Virus record (IMG/VR): IMGVR_UViG_3300048591_000387
Span: 1 to 28,705 of that record
Reading direction: 5' to 3' (one strand)
DNA length: 28,705 nt
Source of the DNA: a virus
Position 1 is the stretch's first letter, and every line of letters begins with the position of its first letter. Position numbers and translations under genes: made by a program. Below the pieces are notes generated by a model. It did not search any database. It saw nothing but the letters and a program-made list of their open reading frames with translations, and was not told where the DNA came from. Shown piece after piece: positions 1 through 7,165 of this stretch.

Positions 1-202
1 CTTGGAACCCATAGAACTTCGCAGCGCACCGCACCAGCTTCTTCACACTGCCGGGCTGGAGGCGTTCGGTCGGGATGCCGGCGCAGGCTTTCACGCAGGC
101 GAAGAGTCTCTCACGATCCTGTGGGATGTATGCACCACGATCAATCTCATTTGCGATGTCCTTATCCACAAAGTCGACGAAGTCGGGGGTGGGGGTGGGC
201 AT
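1..202 (-). CDS. hypothetical phage protein, partial (runs off left edge)
   Basis: The first 67 codons are present and the 3' end lies outside the window. The ATG at 202-200 shares one base with the TGA of the gene before it (TGATG), so translation is probably coupled. The readable part begins MPTPTPDFVDFVDKDI and contains a stretch with the pattern ACVKACAGIPTERL followed by GSVKKLV. That pattern (Ala/Cys-rich helix, GIPTE, then a short helix) is common in small uncharacterised phage proteins, and a looser version occurs in the protein at 8323-8676 of this window. No catalytic motif is seen and the function is unknown. Confidence 0.75.
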   Translation of the reverse strand, partial: MPTPTPDFVDFVDKDIANEIDRGAYIPQDRERLFACVKACAGIPTERLQPGSVKKLVRCAAKFYGFQ

Positions 203-498
203 CACTTCGCCTTTCTCTTGGGCATGGGGTACGGCTTGCCGGTCGGCTTCGCGGAGGGGTCGGTGGCGAGGATGAATCGGTTGAATGCGTCGGCGTTCTG
301 GGTGGGCGTCTCGGCGTCCAGAAATCCACTTTCTATGCGAAAGCATGAATCTTCAATCGAGTCCCAACCGAATACGAAGTCCTCCCACCGATAGCACCCA
401 GGAGCGTGCGAGCACGGCAGCCCCACGCTGTCCATGTATTCCCGCGTGCAGTGCTCGGGCTTGAGGATCGGGACGACGTACCGCTTCTTCTTCGCCAT
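202..498 (-). CDS. hypothetical protein, about 98 aa
   Basis: I do not recognise this protein. It begins MAKKKRYVV, with a basic N-terminus, and has one CSHAPGCY segment whose two cysteines and histidine could bind a metal. A Trp/Phe-rich stretch (YRWEDFVFGWDS) follows, and the tail is Lys/Pro-rich. I chose the ATG at 498-496 over the GTG one codon earlier. It sits about 8 bases after AAAGGA and shares one base with the TGA of the upstream gene (TGATG), the junction seen repeatedly in this operon. Its position late in the leftward transcript suggests an accessory early protein. Confidence 0.75.
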   Translation of the reverse strand: MAKKKRYVVPILKPEHCTREYMDSVGLPCSHAPGCYRWEDFVFGWDSIEDSCFRIESGFLDAETPTQNADAFNRFILATDPSAKPTGKPYPMPKRKAK

Positions 499-803
499 CA
501 CGGGGTTCCTTTCTGGGCTGCGGCGATTTCGTCAATAGCCGCGTTGCAGCAACAGGGAACGCCATCGTCGTCGAGTTCCCAATCGAGACCGCACAGCGAG
601 CAGACTTCCTTCGACCTGCAAACAACGGACGACCCGATGACGTTTGACGAAATAGCCATCGCCGCGCCGATGATGCCGCGACGAACCTCGTCCGCCACAT
701 CCCGCACCGCCGACACTCGGTTGCCGGGCTCCCAGAGAAACCTAATGTCTGGATTCATTTCGATGACCACTTCCAAGTCGGTGACGACGGTTTTCTTCGC
801 CAT
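498..803 (-). CDS. small Cys-rich hypothetical protein, about 101 aa
   Basis: The function is not recognised. The N-terminal half (MAKKTVVTDLEVVIEMNPD) looks like a strand-helix fold. The C-terminal third has CSLCGLDW followed, after a DDDG turn, by CCC, a possible zinc-ribbon-like knuckle. The ATG at 803-801 overlaps the preceding TGA by one base; an in-frame GTG lies one codon upstream. The N-terminal MAKK resembles that of the next gene downstream (202-498), but the rest does not match, so a shared origin is only a possibility. Confidence 0.75.
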   Translation of the reverse strand: MAKKTVVTDLEVVIEMNPDIRFLWEPGNRVSAVRDVADEVRRGIIGAAMAISSNVIGSSVVCRSKEVCSLCGLDWELDDDGVPCCCNAAIDEIAAAQKGTP

Positions 804-1072
804 CACCGCACCGCCTTCGAGCGGTCGAGGTGCAGCGTCACGTCAACCGTGCCGACGTGGGTGAAGGGGCCATAACCAAGAACACCCGTTGCGGCGGTGA
901 GAGCGTTCAGCCTCGTGTCGAGGATGGAGGTGCATACGAGAAGCACGCATTCGCCTCCGCGGTTATCCCGATACAGCCCCTCCGGTGCGGTGCCGTTCTC
1001 CAGTTCCTCCCGCGTCCAGGTGCGGGGCTTGGCCGGTGCGGGCGGGTTCACTTCGACGATCTTGCAGTTCAT
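803..1072 (-). CDS. hypothetical protein, 89 aa
   Basis: An unrecognised small protein beginning MNCKIVEVNPPAPAKPRTWTREEL. The start is well supported: AAGGAGG lies about 5 bases before the ATG at 1072-1070. The first half resembles short phage proteins with a TWTREEL or similar helix start. The second half has strands around ECVLLVC and GTVDVTLHL. The stop TGA shares a base with the next gene's ATG. No enzyme motif is visible. Confidence 0.75.
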   Translation of the reverse strand: MNCKIVEVNPPAPAKPRTWTREELENGTAPEGLYRDNRGGECVLLVCTSILDTRLNALTAATGVLGYGPFTHVGTVDVTLHLDRSKAVR

Positions 1073-1085
1073 GGGGCCTCCTTGG

Positions 1086-1373
1086 TCACGGTGCGATTCC
1101 GCACTTCTCGTAGAACTCGATTTCGGTGACTATTTTTGTGGCTACAACTCCGGCTTGCGAAATCGTCATGGTGTCTCGACCACGGCGAGATGCGGCAAGG
1201 GCCTCAAGTAGCATGCTCCGGTTCTCGAATGACGCGAACGCAAGGGCATCTCGCACGAGCTTTCGTACCGTCGATGCGCTGTGCCCCATGTCTCTTGCAC
1301 ACTCGCGTATCGGCTCCCCGCTCAGTATCGCGGTCAGTGCTTCCTCGCGGCGTTCTCGCGGCAACTGGTTCAT
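1086..1373 (-). CDS. small helix-turn-helix protein, 95 aa
   Basis: Residues 15-45 form a clear helix-turn-helix: GEPIRECARDMGHSAST then VRKLVRD. It is of the type found in resolvase/transposase N-termini and small phage regulators. The remainder (DTMTISQAGVVATKIVTEIEF) is predicted helical, with no catalytic residues, so a stand-alone DNA-binding protein is likely. The ATG at 1373 has only a weak upstream GCGGGAA sequence, and the gene starts about 20 bases after the previous stop. Its target is unknown; it could regulate the early promoters in this block. Confidence 0.75.
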   Translation of the reverse strand: MNQLPRERREEALTAILSGEPIRECARDMGHSASTVRKLVRDALAFASFENRSMLLEALAASRRGRDTMTISQAGVVATKIVTEIEFYEKCGIAP

Positions 1374-1393
1374 GGCGTTCCCGCTTCACATCA

Positions 1394-1693
1394 TCACCCC
1401 TTCGGCAGCAGCCCGACCTTGCGGGCGATGCGGTTGAGTTCGGCAGCCACGATCTCCGGGTCGGTGGAGTCGTTCCAGTTGACGAACGCGCCGCCATTGA
1501 TCTTGCAAATCTCGCGCGAGAACGCCACGGCATTGTGGTGTTTGCCGCCGATGCGTTCCTCAACCCACCACTCCCAACCAGAAATGCAGCACGGGCCACC
1601 AACCTCGGAGTGGCAGTTACCGTCCCTGCCTTGACAGATATCCCGCGCCTCGAACGGGCGCGACAGGTGCGGTCGGTCAACGGTCGTCGTCAT
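1394..1693 (-). CDS. hypothetical protein, 99 aa
   Basis: The function is unknown. The protein starts MTTTVDRPHLSRPFEARD and contains four cysteines in its first half (ICQGRDGNCHSEVGG, then PCC), with neighbouring histidines, consistent with metal binding. A Trp-rich stretch (GWEWWVEERI) follows, then a C-terminal helix (EIVAAELNRIARKVGLL). The ATG at 1693 is preceded by AAAGGAAG at good spacing, which fixes the start. It is followed closely by the HTH gene in the same operon. Confidence 0.75.
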   Translation of the reverse strand: MTTTVDRPHLSRPFEARDICQGRDGNCHSEVGGPCCISGWEWWVEERIGGKHHNAVAFSREICKINGGAFVNWNDSTDPEIVAAELNRIARKVGLLPKG

Positions 1694-1775
1694 CGCTCAC
1701 TTCCTTTCGCTTGAATCCGCCCGCCGATGAATGTCCAGCGTCGGACGGAAGGCCCGCAACACGCGGGGCCGTGGG

Positions 1776-2006
1776 CTATCGGTCGTCGGCGTTGTGGTCC
1801 TTGAACTCCGCAGCAACGCCCGGGCTGTTCCCTCTCCGCCCGATCTCGCCGGTTCCGGTGCGGCTCATGGTTCGCACACTGGCGTTCTCCCAATACTGCT
1901 GGCGAATCGGTTTCAGGACTTCCTTCTTGCACGCCGGGCAATACCTTTCGCCGTCTATGCGGTTTTGCCCATCGCAACGCTCGCACTTCTTTGGTGTCGC
2001 GTCCAT
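1776..2006 (-). CDS. zinc-ribbon-like small protein, 76 aa
   Basis: The N-terminal 30 residues carry two CxxC knuckles, CERC and CPAC, separated by about 15 residues: a treble-clef or zinc-ribbon layout. The rest is basic and low in structure (TGTGEIGRRGNSPG). No enzyme signature is present; a nucleic-acid or protein adaptor role is plausible. The ATG at 2006 has no convincing Shine-Dalgarno sequence. Instead a TTGACA-17-TAAGTT promoter ends six bases before the ATG (see 2013-2041), so this gene could be read from a leaderless transcript as well as from the operon. Confidence 0.7.
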   Translation of the reverse strand: MDATPKKCERCDGQNRIDGERYCPACKKEVLKPIRQQYWENASVRTMSRTGTGEIGRRGNSPGVAAEFKDHNADDR

Positions 2007-2012
2007 GATGTC

Positions 2013-2041
2013 AACTTACCCCGAGTTCTTGAGCCTGTCAA
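2013..2041 (-). promoter_or_regulatory. minus-strand sigma-70-type promoter, predicted leaderless start
   Basis: On the minus strand TTGACA (2041-2036) is followed by exactly 17 bases and TAAGTT (2018-2013), then GACATC and the ATG of the zinc-ribbon gene. The -35 is a perfect consensus; the -10 keeps TA...T. The expected start of transcription is at or next to the ATG. The promoter overlaps the last codons of the upstream nuclease gene. The call rests on the -35, the spacing and the lack of another ribosome site. Confidence 0.5.
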
Positions 2042-2375
2042 CCCTACGGCAGTTGTCCACAATGGCCTCCGAGAATGCCCGAAGGTCACGATACCGTACC
2101 GTCACCAGCCACTCGTCGCGGTTACGGCGGTGCCACACGGACGGGATCGCCCCGACAGCATCCCGAACGGCCTGGGACATCGCCTTCCAAATGTTCAGCT
2201 TCTCGGTCCGCTTGACCTCAATGTGAACGCCGTGTAGGCCCACCACGTCAGCCGTACCACCCTTGCCGCATCGCTGGGCCGTGCGCTCGGCGTGCTCACA
2301 GAAACCGTCGTCCACAAGCATGTGCGAAACTTCGCGTTCGCCTACACCACCCTTGTCCCGGCTATTGATCGCCAT
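2016..2375 (-). CDS. PDDEXK nuclease, Holliday-junction-resolvase-like
   Basis: A 119-residue protein with a compact PD-(D/E)XK nuclease core. It has an N-terminal GGVGEREV motif (acidic E13/E15), an HAERTAQRCGKGG loop, TADVVG (D43) and HIEVKR (E53 and K55, the ExK pair). A helix and a WLVTV strand follow. This order matches small phage resolvase-like nucleases that cut recombination or replication intermediates; the exact substrate is an inference. The start chosen is the ATG at 2375, where AGGGAGAA stands at correct distance and the gene overlaps the upstream stop; an upstream in-frame Met at 2438 would bury 76 bases in the neighbouring gene. It sits in the replication and recombination cluster after SSB. 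Confidence 0.8.
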   Translation of the reverse strand: MAINSRDKGGVGEREVSHMLVDDGFCEHAERTAQRCGKGGTADVVGLHGVHIEVKRTEKLNIWKAMSQAVRDAVGAIPSVWHRRNRDEWLVTVRYRDLRAFSEAIVDNCRRVDRLKNSG

Positions 2376-2673
2376 CTGGGTTCTCCCTATCCCATTCACG
2401 CATCTTGCGGAACGCCGATGCCTCCAGTTGGCTTGCACGCTGCACCGATATCCCCATGATCGACGCCGCCTGCGCCAGCCTCATCCTCGGCTCCAGCTTC
2501 CACTCCCATTCGTCCCCCTCGATCGGCATGCACGCCTTCCGGTCGGTGTTACCGTCGCCGAGTTCGGGATCGTCTCCGAATACTCCGTAGTAGTCGATAG
2601 CATGCAAATAGGGGGCATCTTGCAAGTATGCAATCCGGTTGTCCCAGAACTCGCGCGCAGTACCAATCACCAT
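2362..2673 (-). CDS. sigma-70 region-4-like HTH protein, 103 aa
   Basis: The C-terminal third (LAQAASIMGISVQRASQLE then ASAFRKMREW) reads like sigma-70 region 4: a helix, a GIS turn, a recognition helix ending in QLE, and the A(F/L)RKMR helix that usually follows. The N-terminal 65 residues (Tyr- and acid-rich) have no sigma region 2, so it is not a full sigma factor. It may bind -35-like DNA or act as a small transcription regulator. A second protein with the same C-terminal pattern lies at 3056-3373, on the other side of ssb. The start is an ATG with GGAGAAGC just upstream. Confidence 0.75.
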   Translation of the reverse strand: MVIGTAREFWDNRIAYLQDAPYLHAIDYYGVFGDDPELGDGNTDRKACMPIEGDEWEWKLEPRMRLAQAASIMGISVQRASQLEASAFRKMREWDRENPDGDQ

Positions 2674-2700
2674 GCTTCTCCAGTGTTGTGGGTTTGACGG

Positions 2701-3183
2701 TCAGAATGGGATGTCCTCCTCGGTCACGGTGTGCGCCGGCGTGACCTTCTTGTGGTTGATCACGTCTCGGAGGTTGGGACTAGGCTCCACGATCCTGCCC
2801 CGTCGAGCCGGTCCATGATCGCTAGCACCATCTCCGCCGTCAGCACCCCCGTCCGACTTTCCTCCGAGAAACTGAAACTCGCGGATGTTCACGATCGTCT
2901 TTGATCGCCGCCCACCCCCGTTCTTGTCCTCCCACGTCTGGACATCCAGCTCGCCTTCAACGTAGATCGGGTTGCCCTTCTTGGCGTACCGCGCGATGAT
3001 CTCGGCGGCCCCACCCCACGCCTCGCAGTCGATAAACGTCACCTTTTCCTTCTGCTCACCATCCTTCGTCGTCCATTTCTTGTTGATCGCCAAAGAGAAT
3101 CCGGTCTTCGACGTGTTGCCCACGCCCACGATCTCCGGGTCTTTCGTCAACCGGCCAATCAGCATCGCCTTGTTCAGATTCAT
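2701..3183 (-). CDS. ssb: single-stranded DNA-binding protein
   Basis: A 160-residue SSB. The OB fold spans about residues 1-110: NLNKAMLIGRLTKDPE, FSLAINKKW, FIDCEAWGGAAEIIARYAKKG, IYVEGELDVQTWEDKNG, then a strand ending REFQFLG. A Gly/Asp-rich linker follows, and the acidic tip ends EEDIPF, the classical SSB tail that recruits partner proteins. It coats ssDNA during phage replication and recombination and should work with the DnaB helicase and the RecE/RecT pair upstream. The ATG at 3183 is preceded by AAAAGGAATC. The start lies inside the overlapping HTH gene (3056-3373). Confidence 0.97.
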   Translation of the reverse strand: MNLNKAMLIGRLTKDPEIVGVGNTSKTGFSLAINKKWTTKDGEQKEKVTFIDCEAWGGAAEIIARYAKKGNPIYVEGELDVQTWEDKNGGGRRSKTIVNIREFQFLGGKSDGGADGGDGASDHGPARRGRIVEPSPNLRDVINHKKVTPAHTVTEEDIPF

Positions 3184-3373
3184 CCGTTGATTCCTTTTCG
3201 TCTTCCAAATCCAGACACGCCACCATCAACCCACGCAACTCCGGGTCACGCAGGCACCCGACGCAAATCTTGACAAACGCCGCCTCTTCAATCTGCAATA
3301 CCGCCTTCGCGCTGATCCCCATGATATCGGCAACCTGCCTCACCGACAGAACGAAATCCCCGGTCACTATCAC
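3056..3373 (-). CDS. second sigma-70 region-4-like HTH protein, overlaps ssb
   Basis: The GTG start at 3373-3371 overlaps the TGA of dnaB (GTGA), a coupled start; the in-frame ATG at 3415 would lie inside dnaB. Residues about 8-40 (LSVRQVADIMGISAKAVLQIE then EAAFVKI) match the HTH in the protein at 2362-2673 almost position by position and resemble sigma-70 region 4. After VACLDLEDEKEST the frame stays open for 128 bases inside ssb and stops at 3056, giving a polar tail. Either the gene truly overlaps ssb in another frame, or a frameshift removed an earlier stop. DNA binding is likely; the role is unknown. Confidence 0.7.
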   Translation of the reverse strand: MIVTGDFVLSVRQVADIMGISAKAVLQIEEAAFVKICVGCLRDPELRGLMVACLDLEDEKESTDESEQGDADWPVDERPGDRGRGQHVEDRILFGDQQEMDDEGW

Positions 3374-4764
3374 GACGACACCCCCGCCATGAACCGGACG
3401 TTCTCGCCCTTCCATTGCGTATGCACGATCCCTGTGCCTCCGTTGCGGTTCTTCGCCACGATGATATCGACGGCGTTACGGTCCGATCCGTCTTCCTGAT
3501 GCCACGGGTCGGAATCATCCGGGTGATAGTAACCCTCGCGGTGCAGAAGGATCACAGCGTCGGCATCCTGTTCGATCGCGCCCGAGTCCCGCAGGTCGGA
3601 AATCCTCGGCACGTTCGTCTTCTGCCCCTTGTTCGACTTACGACCCTCATTCTCGCGGTTCAACTGGGCCAACGCCACCACAGGAATCTGCAATGACTTC
3701 GCCATCATCTTGAGGCTGCGAGAGATCAGCGTCACTTCCTCGTACCGCCTCACGCCGGGGATGCCGCCAGCAAGCAACTGGAGGTAGTCAATCACCACTA
3801 TGCCGATCCCCTTGCGCCGGGACATCCGCCGCGCAATCGCCCGCACCTGGGCCATGTTGCAATCGGCCCGGTCAAAGACGTACACCGACTCAGCCTCGGG
3901 CGACTCACGCAGCTCGTACACCCGGCGCATCCCATCCTCCGACAGCGTACCAAGCAGCACACTCGGCAGGCTCGCCGGACCCAGCATGGCAATCGCCCTT
4001 TGTGCCAGCGATCGCGCCGACATCTCCAGCGACACAAACAGCACGGGCACTCCGGCACGACTGGCGCTGAAACACCAATCCAGCCCGAACGATGTCTTTC
4101 CCATGCCCGGTCTACCCGCGACCACGATGAACTCGCCCGGCTTGCAGCCGCCCGTGAGCAGCGTATCCATCCCCGGCCAGTGCGACGGCACCGCGTGGTT
4201 CGCCTTCTCGTCCCCGTTCTTCACCGCCTCGATACGCTCGGCCTCGGAGGCGATCAGCTCCGACATCGGAACAATATTGTCCACGCCCCGCGTCCCGCAC
4301 GCGAGGAACATCCGCTCTTCGCACGCAGCGATCACCTTGTCAACGTCCGCCGAGTCTCCCGCGTTCTTGCACTCGTGGTCGATGGACGCCGCCGCGTCGA
4401 TGACCTTGCGAAGTCGGTGCTTGTTGCGAACGATGCGGGCATAGTGGACCGCGTTCACCCCGGACGGCGTGCCCACCGCAAGCCGTTCGAGGTAGTCCAT
4501 CCCGCCGATCGCCGTGAGCGATAGATCGTCCTTCAATCGCTCAGCAATCAACACAAGGTCGCCGGTCCGCCGTTCCTCGTACACCGACCGCAGCGCGAGG
4601 TAGACGGCCTGGTGGGCCGGTGCGTAGAACGCATCCGGCCCGGAGATCAGATACGACACGGTATCTATCTCGTCGGGCTTGAGGATAAGCGAGCCGAGCA
4701 GGGCCATCTCAGCTTCTACTGAATGCGGCGGCAACATGTCTTCTGGGTACTTCGCGGAACTCAC
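3370..4764 (-). CDS. dnaB: replicative DNA helicase, DnaB family
   Basis: A full-length 464-residue DnaB. The N-terminal helical domain (about 1-115) contains the LPPHSVEAEMALLGSLIL hallmark. The RecA-like motor (about 190-464) has Walker A GRPGMGKTS (217-225), FVSLEMS (243-249), Walker B VIDYLQL (324-330), ALAQLNR (364-370), DLRDSGAIEQDAD (390-402) and KNRNGGTG (438-445). It forms the hexameric 5'-3' helicase that opens the phage fork. The start is a GTG at 4764 overlapping the previous TGA (GTGA). The gene directly upstream encodes a likely loader. No primase or polymerase is seen in the window, so host enzymes probably supply them. Confidence 0.97.
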   Translation of the reverse strand: MSSAKYPEDMLPPHSVEAEMALLGSLILKPDEIDTVSYLISGPDAFYAPAHQAVYLALRSVYEERRTGDLVLIAERLKDDLSLTAIGGMDYLERLAVGTPSGVNAVHYARIVRNKHRLRKVIDAAASIDHECKNAGDSADVDKVIAACEERMFLACGTRGVDNIVPMSELIASEAERIEAVKNGDEKANHAVPSHWPGMDTLLTGGCKPGEFIVVAGRPGMGKTSFGLDWCFSASRAGVPVLFVSLEMSARSLAQRAIAMLGPASLPSVLLGTLSEDGMRRVYELRESPEAESVYVFDRADCNMAQVRAIARRMSRRKGIGIVVIDYLQLLAGGIPGVRRYEEVTLISRSLKMMAKSLQIPVVALAQLNRENEGRKSNKGQKTNVPRISDLRDSGAIEQDADAVILLHREGYYHPDDSDPWHQEDGSDRNAVDIIVAKNRNGGTGIVHTQWKGENVRFMAGVSS

Positions 4765-5321
4765 GGATTACACCACTTCCCGTCGTCGCCCTTGCGCCAG
4801 CCCTGCGATTCGAGGTAGTCCGCCGACGCCTCTTTGTCGCCCAGCCATCCCCAGGTCCGCATCTGGGCGTCGGTGTACCCCTTCTCAATCTTCGCCACCA
4901 TCCGCTCCGGCGTCCGCTCCACCGGGCCACGCTTGCGCCAGTCCTGCATCTTCTCGCGCTTGCTCTCCCTCGCCTCTTCCGTCGCCTTCTTTCGCTCAGC
5001 AACCGTGCGATGGTCGGGGACGTGCCGGAGCAGCTTCGGGAAGATCATCATGCCGGGCTTTGTCGGGTGGGCCTCGATCCACCCATACGCCTTCAACTCG
5101 TCATAGAACTTGGCGTGACCGAACAGGGTGTTGATATCGCTCGGCCTGCACTGGACCTCGATATCCTCGTCACCGCTCCGCTCGCCGTGCTGGTGGGCGT
5201 AGAGCCAAAGGTGACAGAGAATCCCGATGACGTGGTATCGCGTGATACCCAGGGCGTCTGCGATGAACTGCACGCGCGGGTCGGCGAAGAGGTCCGACCG
5301 CATGATGATCCACGATTGCAC
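4761..5321 (-). CDS. winged-helix replication protein, probable helicase loader/organiser
   Basis: A 186-residue protein. The first about 100 residues (MQSWIIMRSDLFADPRVQFIADALGIT then VIGILCHLWLYAHQHG) match the winged-helix N-terminus of phage replisome-organiser/DnaD-like proteins: WIxMRxDL, a short helix, and a VxGxLxxLWxxA helix. A charged coiled stretch (ERKKATEEARESKREK) and a Trp-rich C-terminus (RTWGWLG, SQGWRKGDDGKW) follow. Its place immediately before dnaB with a 4-base overlap makes a helicase-loading or origin-binding job likely, by inference from context. The GTG start has GGGAGG about 4 bases upstream. No Walker motif is present, so it is not a DnaC-type ATPase loader. Confidence 0.8.
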   Translation of the reverse strand: MQSWIIMRSDLFADPRVQFIADALGITRYHVIGILCHLWLYAHQHGERSGDEDIEVQCRPSDINTLFGHAKFYDELKAYGWIEAHPTKPGMMIFPKLLRHVPDHRTVAERKKATEEARESKREKMQDWRKRGPVERTPERMVAKIEKGYTDAQMRTWGWLGDKEASADYLESQGWRKGDDGKWCNP

Positions 5322-5342
5322 GCGGCCTCCCTGCCGATGGCG

Positions 5343-6089
5343 TCACTCCGACCACAACCCAGACTCGACCACCGACAGCGAATCCAACAGCGACACCAGC
5401 GCCGGGTTCGGCAACTCAGACACCCTGCCCTCGACGCCGAGCGATCGGGCGACCTCGACGCACCGGGCACCAAAGCCGTCGTCGGATCGCTTCATCCCCG
5501 TCACCCGCTCCATGTGCCCCATGATCCCGCCCAGGACCGCCGAGCGTGATGGGGCATCCGTGGTGGGGGCATCAGCCTTCGACGTGTCGGCAATCTCTAC
5601 CGGCTCGTACAGACCACTGACCTCGGGGCACGCCTTACGGAGCGCAATGGCCTCGGCGCACTTCGCGCTCTGGTTGCGAGGCATCTTCTTCCACATTGGA
5701 TTCGTTTGCGCGTACTCGTCGAAGTGTACCACACCCCAAGTTGGCTCGGGGCAGTCGCGCATCCACACGCCAACCCGTGCGGCTACCGGCGTCTTGTTCG
5801 CGGGCCACACATCGCACCACTCGCCGTCGTCACCAGCCCATTGCGGAGCCGTGATACCCAAGAACCTCGGATTGCGAGCCGCCTTCGCTCGCAGGCCGTC
5901 GATCCCAACCATCGGGATGATTCTTCCATCGCGCAGTTGGGGGTAGATTTGCCGCGTGAATGGCGACAGGTCGTATTCCCGGCATAGCGTCTCGAACTGG
6001 TCAACCTGATCAGCGTTGAGGCTTGGCCTTGTCATTGCCGCCACCATAGCCCGTGCCGACGAATCCCACGGCTCACGATCACTTACCAT
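5343..6089 (-). CDS. bet: ssDNA annealing recombinase, RecT/Bet family
   Basis: A 248-residue single-strand annealing protein of the Bet (lambda Beta/RecT) superfamily. Family landmarks in order: LSPFTRQIYP (about 41-50), PMVGIDGLRAKAARNPRFLG (59-78), a Trp-rich strand, PVAARVGVWMRDCPEPTW (101-118), FDEYAQ (123-128), WKKMPRNQSAKCAEAIALRKACPEVSGLYEPVE (133-165). The C-terminal about 75 residues are variable. It pairs complementary single strands made by the exonuclease encoded just upstream, whose gene overlaps it by seven bases. The ATG at 6089 has GGAAGGAAG upstream. Host SSB/DnaB-type partners are encoded nearby. Confidence 0.93.
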   Translation of the reverse strand: MVSDREPWDSSARAMVAAMTRPSLNADQVDQFETLCREYDLSPFTRQIYPQLRDGRIIPMVGIDGLRAKAARNPRFLGITAPQWAGDDGEWCDVWPANKTPVAARVGVWMRDCPEPTWGVVHFDEYAQTNPMWKKMPRNQSAKCAEAIALRKACPEVSGLYEPVEIADTSKADAPTTDAPSRSAVLGGIMGHMERVTGMKRSDDGFGARCVEVARSLGVEGRVSELPNPALVSLLDSLSVVESGLWSE

Positions 6090-6985
6090 TCGCCACTTCC
6101 TTCCTCAGTCGTGTCAAAGTCCACCGAAACTTGCGGCACCTCGAACACCTTCCCGGCGTACTTCTCCGGGTATTCGCCCGTCAACTGAGCCCCGGTCAGC
6201 ATCCGCGCCGCCTTCAACCGCTGCGCCGCCGCATAGTGCAACGCCCACTCGCCGAACCGGAACACCGCGACCTCGTGCGGGGCCTCGCTGCACACCAGCA
6301 CAAACCAGAAGTCACGCCGTCCCATACCCGCAGCGTCAACCGCATCCGTGTAGTGGTCCGCCTGGATGTGGTAGCCAAACCCAAGCGCCTTGTACGCCCA
6401 CGCTCGCGGGGATGGCGGCAGCGACCCGACCACCTTCACGTCGATGATCGGCGCGTCGGTGCGATCGGCCAGCCAGTCGATCCGTGCCCGGCAGTCCACG
6501 CCGAGCGCCGCGTCGGGCCACACTATCGTCAACTCGCCATTGCCGGGCTCGTCGAGGATCGGGCCGACGATGGGATTGTTGAGCACAACCGCCGCAATGC
6601 CAATCGCCCTATCGTAGTCACTCACCTTGATGAGCGTCTTTCGCTCATTGACAGCGACGGCCACAGCCTCCGCGTGCTCTTCCTTCCCGGCCTTTGTGCG
6701 CCGGTCGGCACCAGACCACACATGCACCTCGCGGCTCACATCGCCGAACAGCAGCGAATGAACCACCGTGCCCAAGTCCATCGCCTCGGTCGTGGTTCTC
6801 GGCTGCGTCCGCTCACGCCGGTACGCCGCCAACCCCCGCGCGTTGATCGCGTGAATCTGCGAGGCCGAGAGTTCCGGCATCGCGTGGTACTCGTGCGAGG
6901 GTAGGCCCTTGTAGACAGTTGCAGCTTTCCCAGCGAGACATGGTTCAAAGCCGCACAGCCGCGCGGCAAGGTCGGGCATGTTCAT
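6083..6985 (-). CDS. RecE-like / PD-(D/E)XK exonuclease
   Basis: A 300-residue PD-(D/E)XK exonuclease of the RecE C-terminal (exodeoxyribonuclease VIII-like) type. It shows MPELSASQIHAI (about 36-47), MDLGTVVHSLLF (69-80, His76), VDCRARIDWLA (163-173, acidic D164/D170) and IIDVKV (180-185, with D182 and K184 as the D-x-K pair). A helix-rich C-terminus with a QADHY-type segment follows. It should degrade one strand of linear duplex DNA and hand the ssDNA to the RecT/Bet protein encoded next. The start is the ATG at 6985, sharing a base with the preceding TGA and following AGGAGG; the frame stays open upstream, but that would run through two membrane-protein genes. Confidence 0.88.
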   Translation of the reverse strand: MNMPDLAARLCGFEPCLAGKAATVYKGLPSHEYHAMPELSASQIHAINARGLAAYRRERTQPRTTTEAMDLGTVVHSLLFGDVSREVHVWSGADRRTKAGKEEHAEAVAVAVNERKTLIKVSDYDRAIGIAAVVLNNPIVGPILDEPGNGELTIVWPDAALGVDCRARIDWLADRTDAPIIDVKVVGSLPPSPRAWAYKALGFGYHIQADHYTDAVDAAGMGRRDFWFVLVCSEAPHEVAVFRFGEWALHYAAAQRLKAARMLTGAQLTGEYPEKYAGKVFEVPQVSVDFDTTEEGSGEW

Positions 6986-7164
6986 CAATAATCCTCCTGA
7001 ACGTAACGGACCAGATACCCAAACACACCCGACGTAAGAGCCGCGACGGCGAACGGAACCCAAGAGGGAACTTCCGGGCGACACAGTGTCACAACCAGAA
7101 GAACGCTTGACGCGATGTAGCAAAGAAACTGGAAGAACAAAACAATCCAATATGCACGTTCCAT
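6985..7164 (-). CDS. small membrane protein, 59 aa, two TM segments
   Basis: It begins MERAYWIVLFFQFLCYIASS. One transmembrane helix covers about residues 5-25 and a second about 33-50 (PFAVAALTSGVFGYLV), with a short polar loop between and an acidic tail QEDY. The ATG at 7164 is preceded by GGAAGGAAGAG. It lies in the recombination operon between another tiny membrane protein and the exonuclease. A role in exclusion, holin-like leakage or anchoring cannot be told apart from sequence. Confidence 0.75.
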   Translation of the reverse strand: MERAYWIVLFFQFLCYIASSVLLVVTLCRPEVPSWVPFAVAALTSGVFGYLVRYVQEDY

Positions 7165-7165
7165 C

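Noticed and set aside
1697-1762. A 21-codon GTG micro-frame in the gap between two early genes
   Set aside because: No ribosome site and no distinctive product; its stop falls at the ribosome site of the next gene, which could be coincidence.
6986-7150. N-terminal extension of the RecE-like gene
   Set aside because: It would run through two small membrane-protein genes; the ATG at 6985 has AGGAGG and the TGATG coupling used elsewhere.
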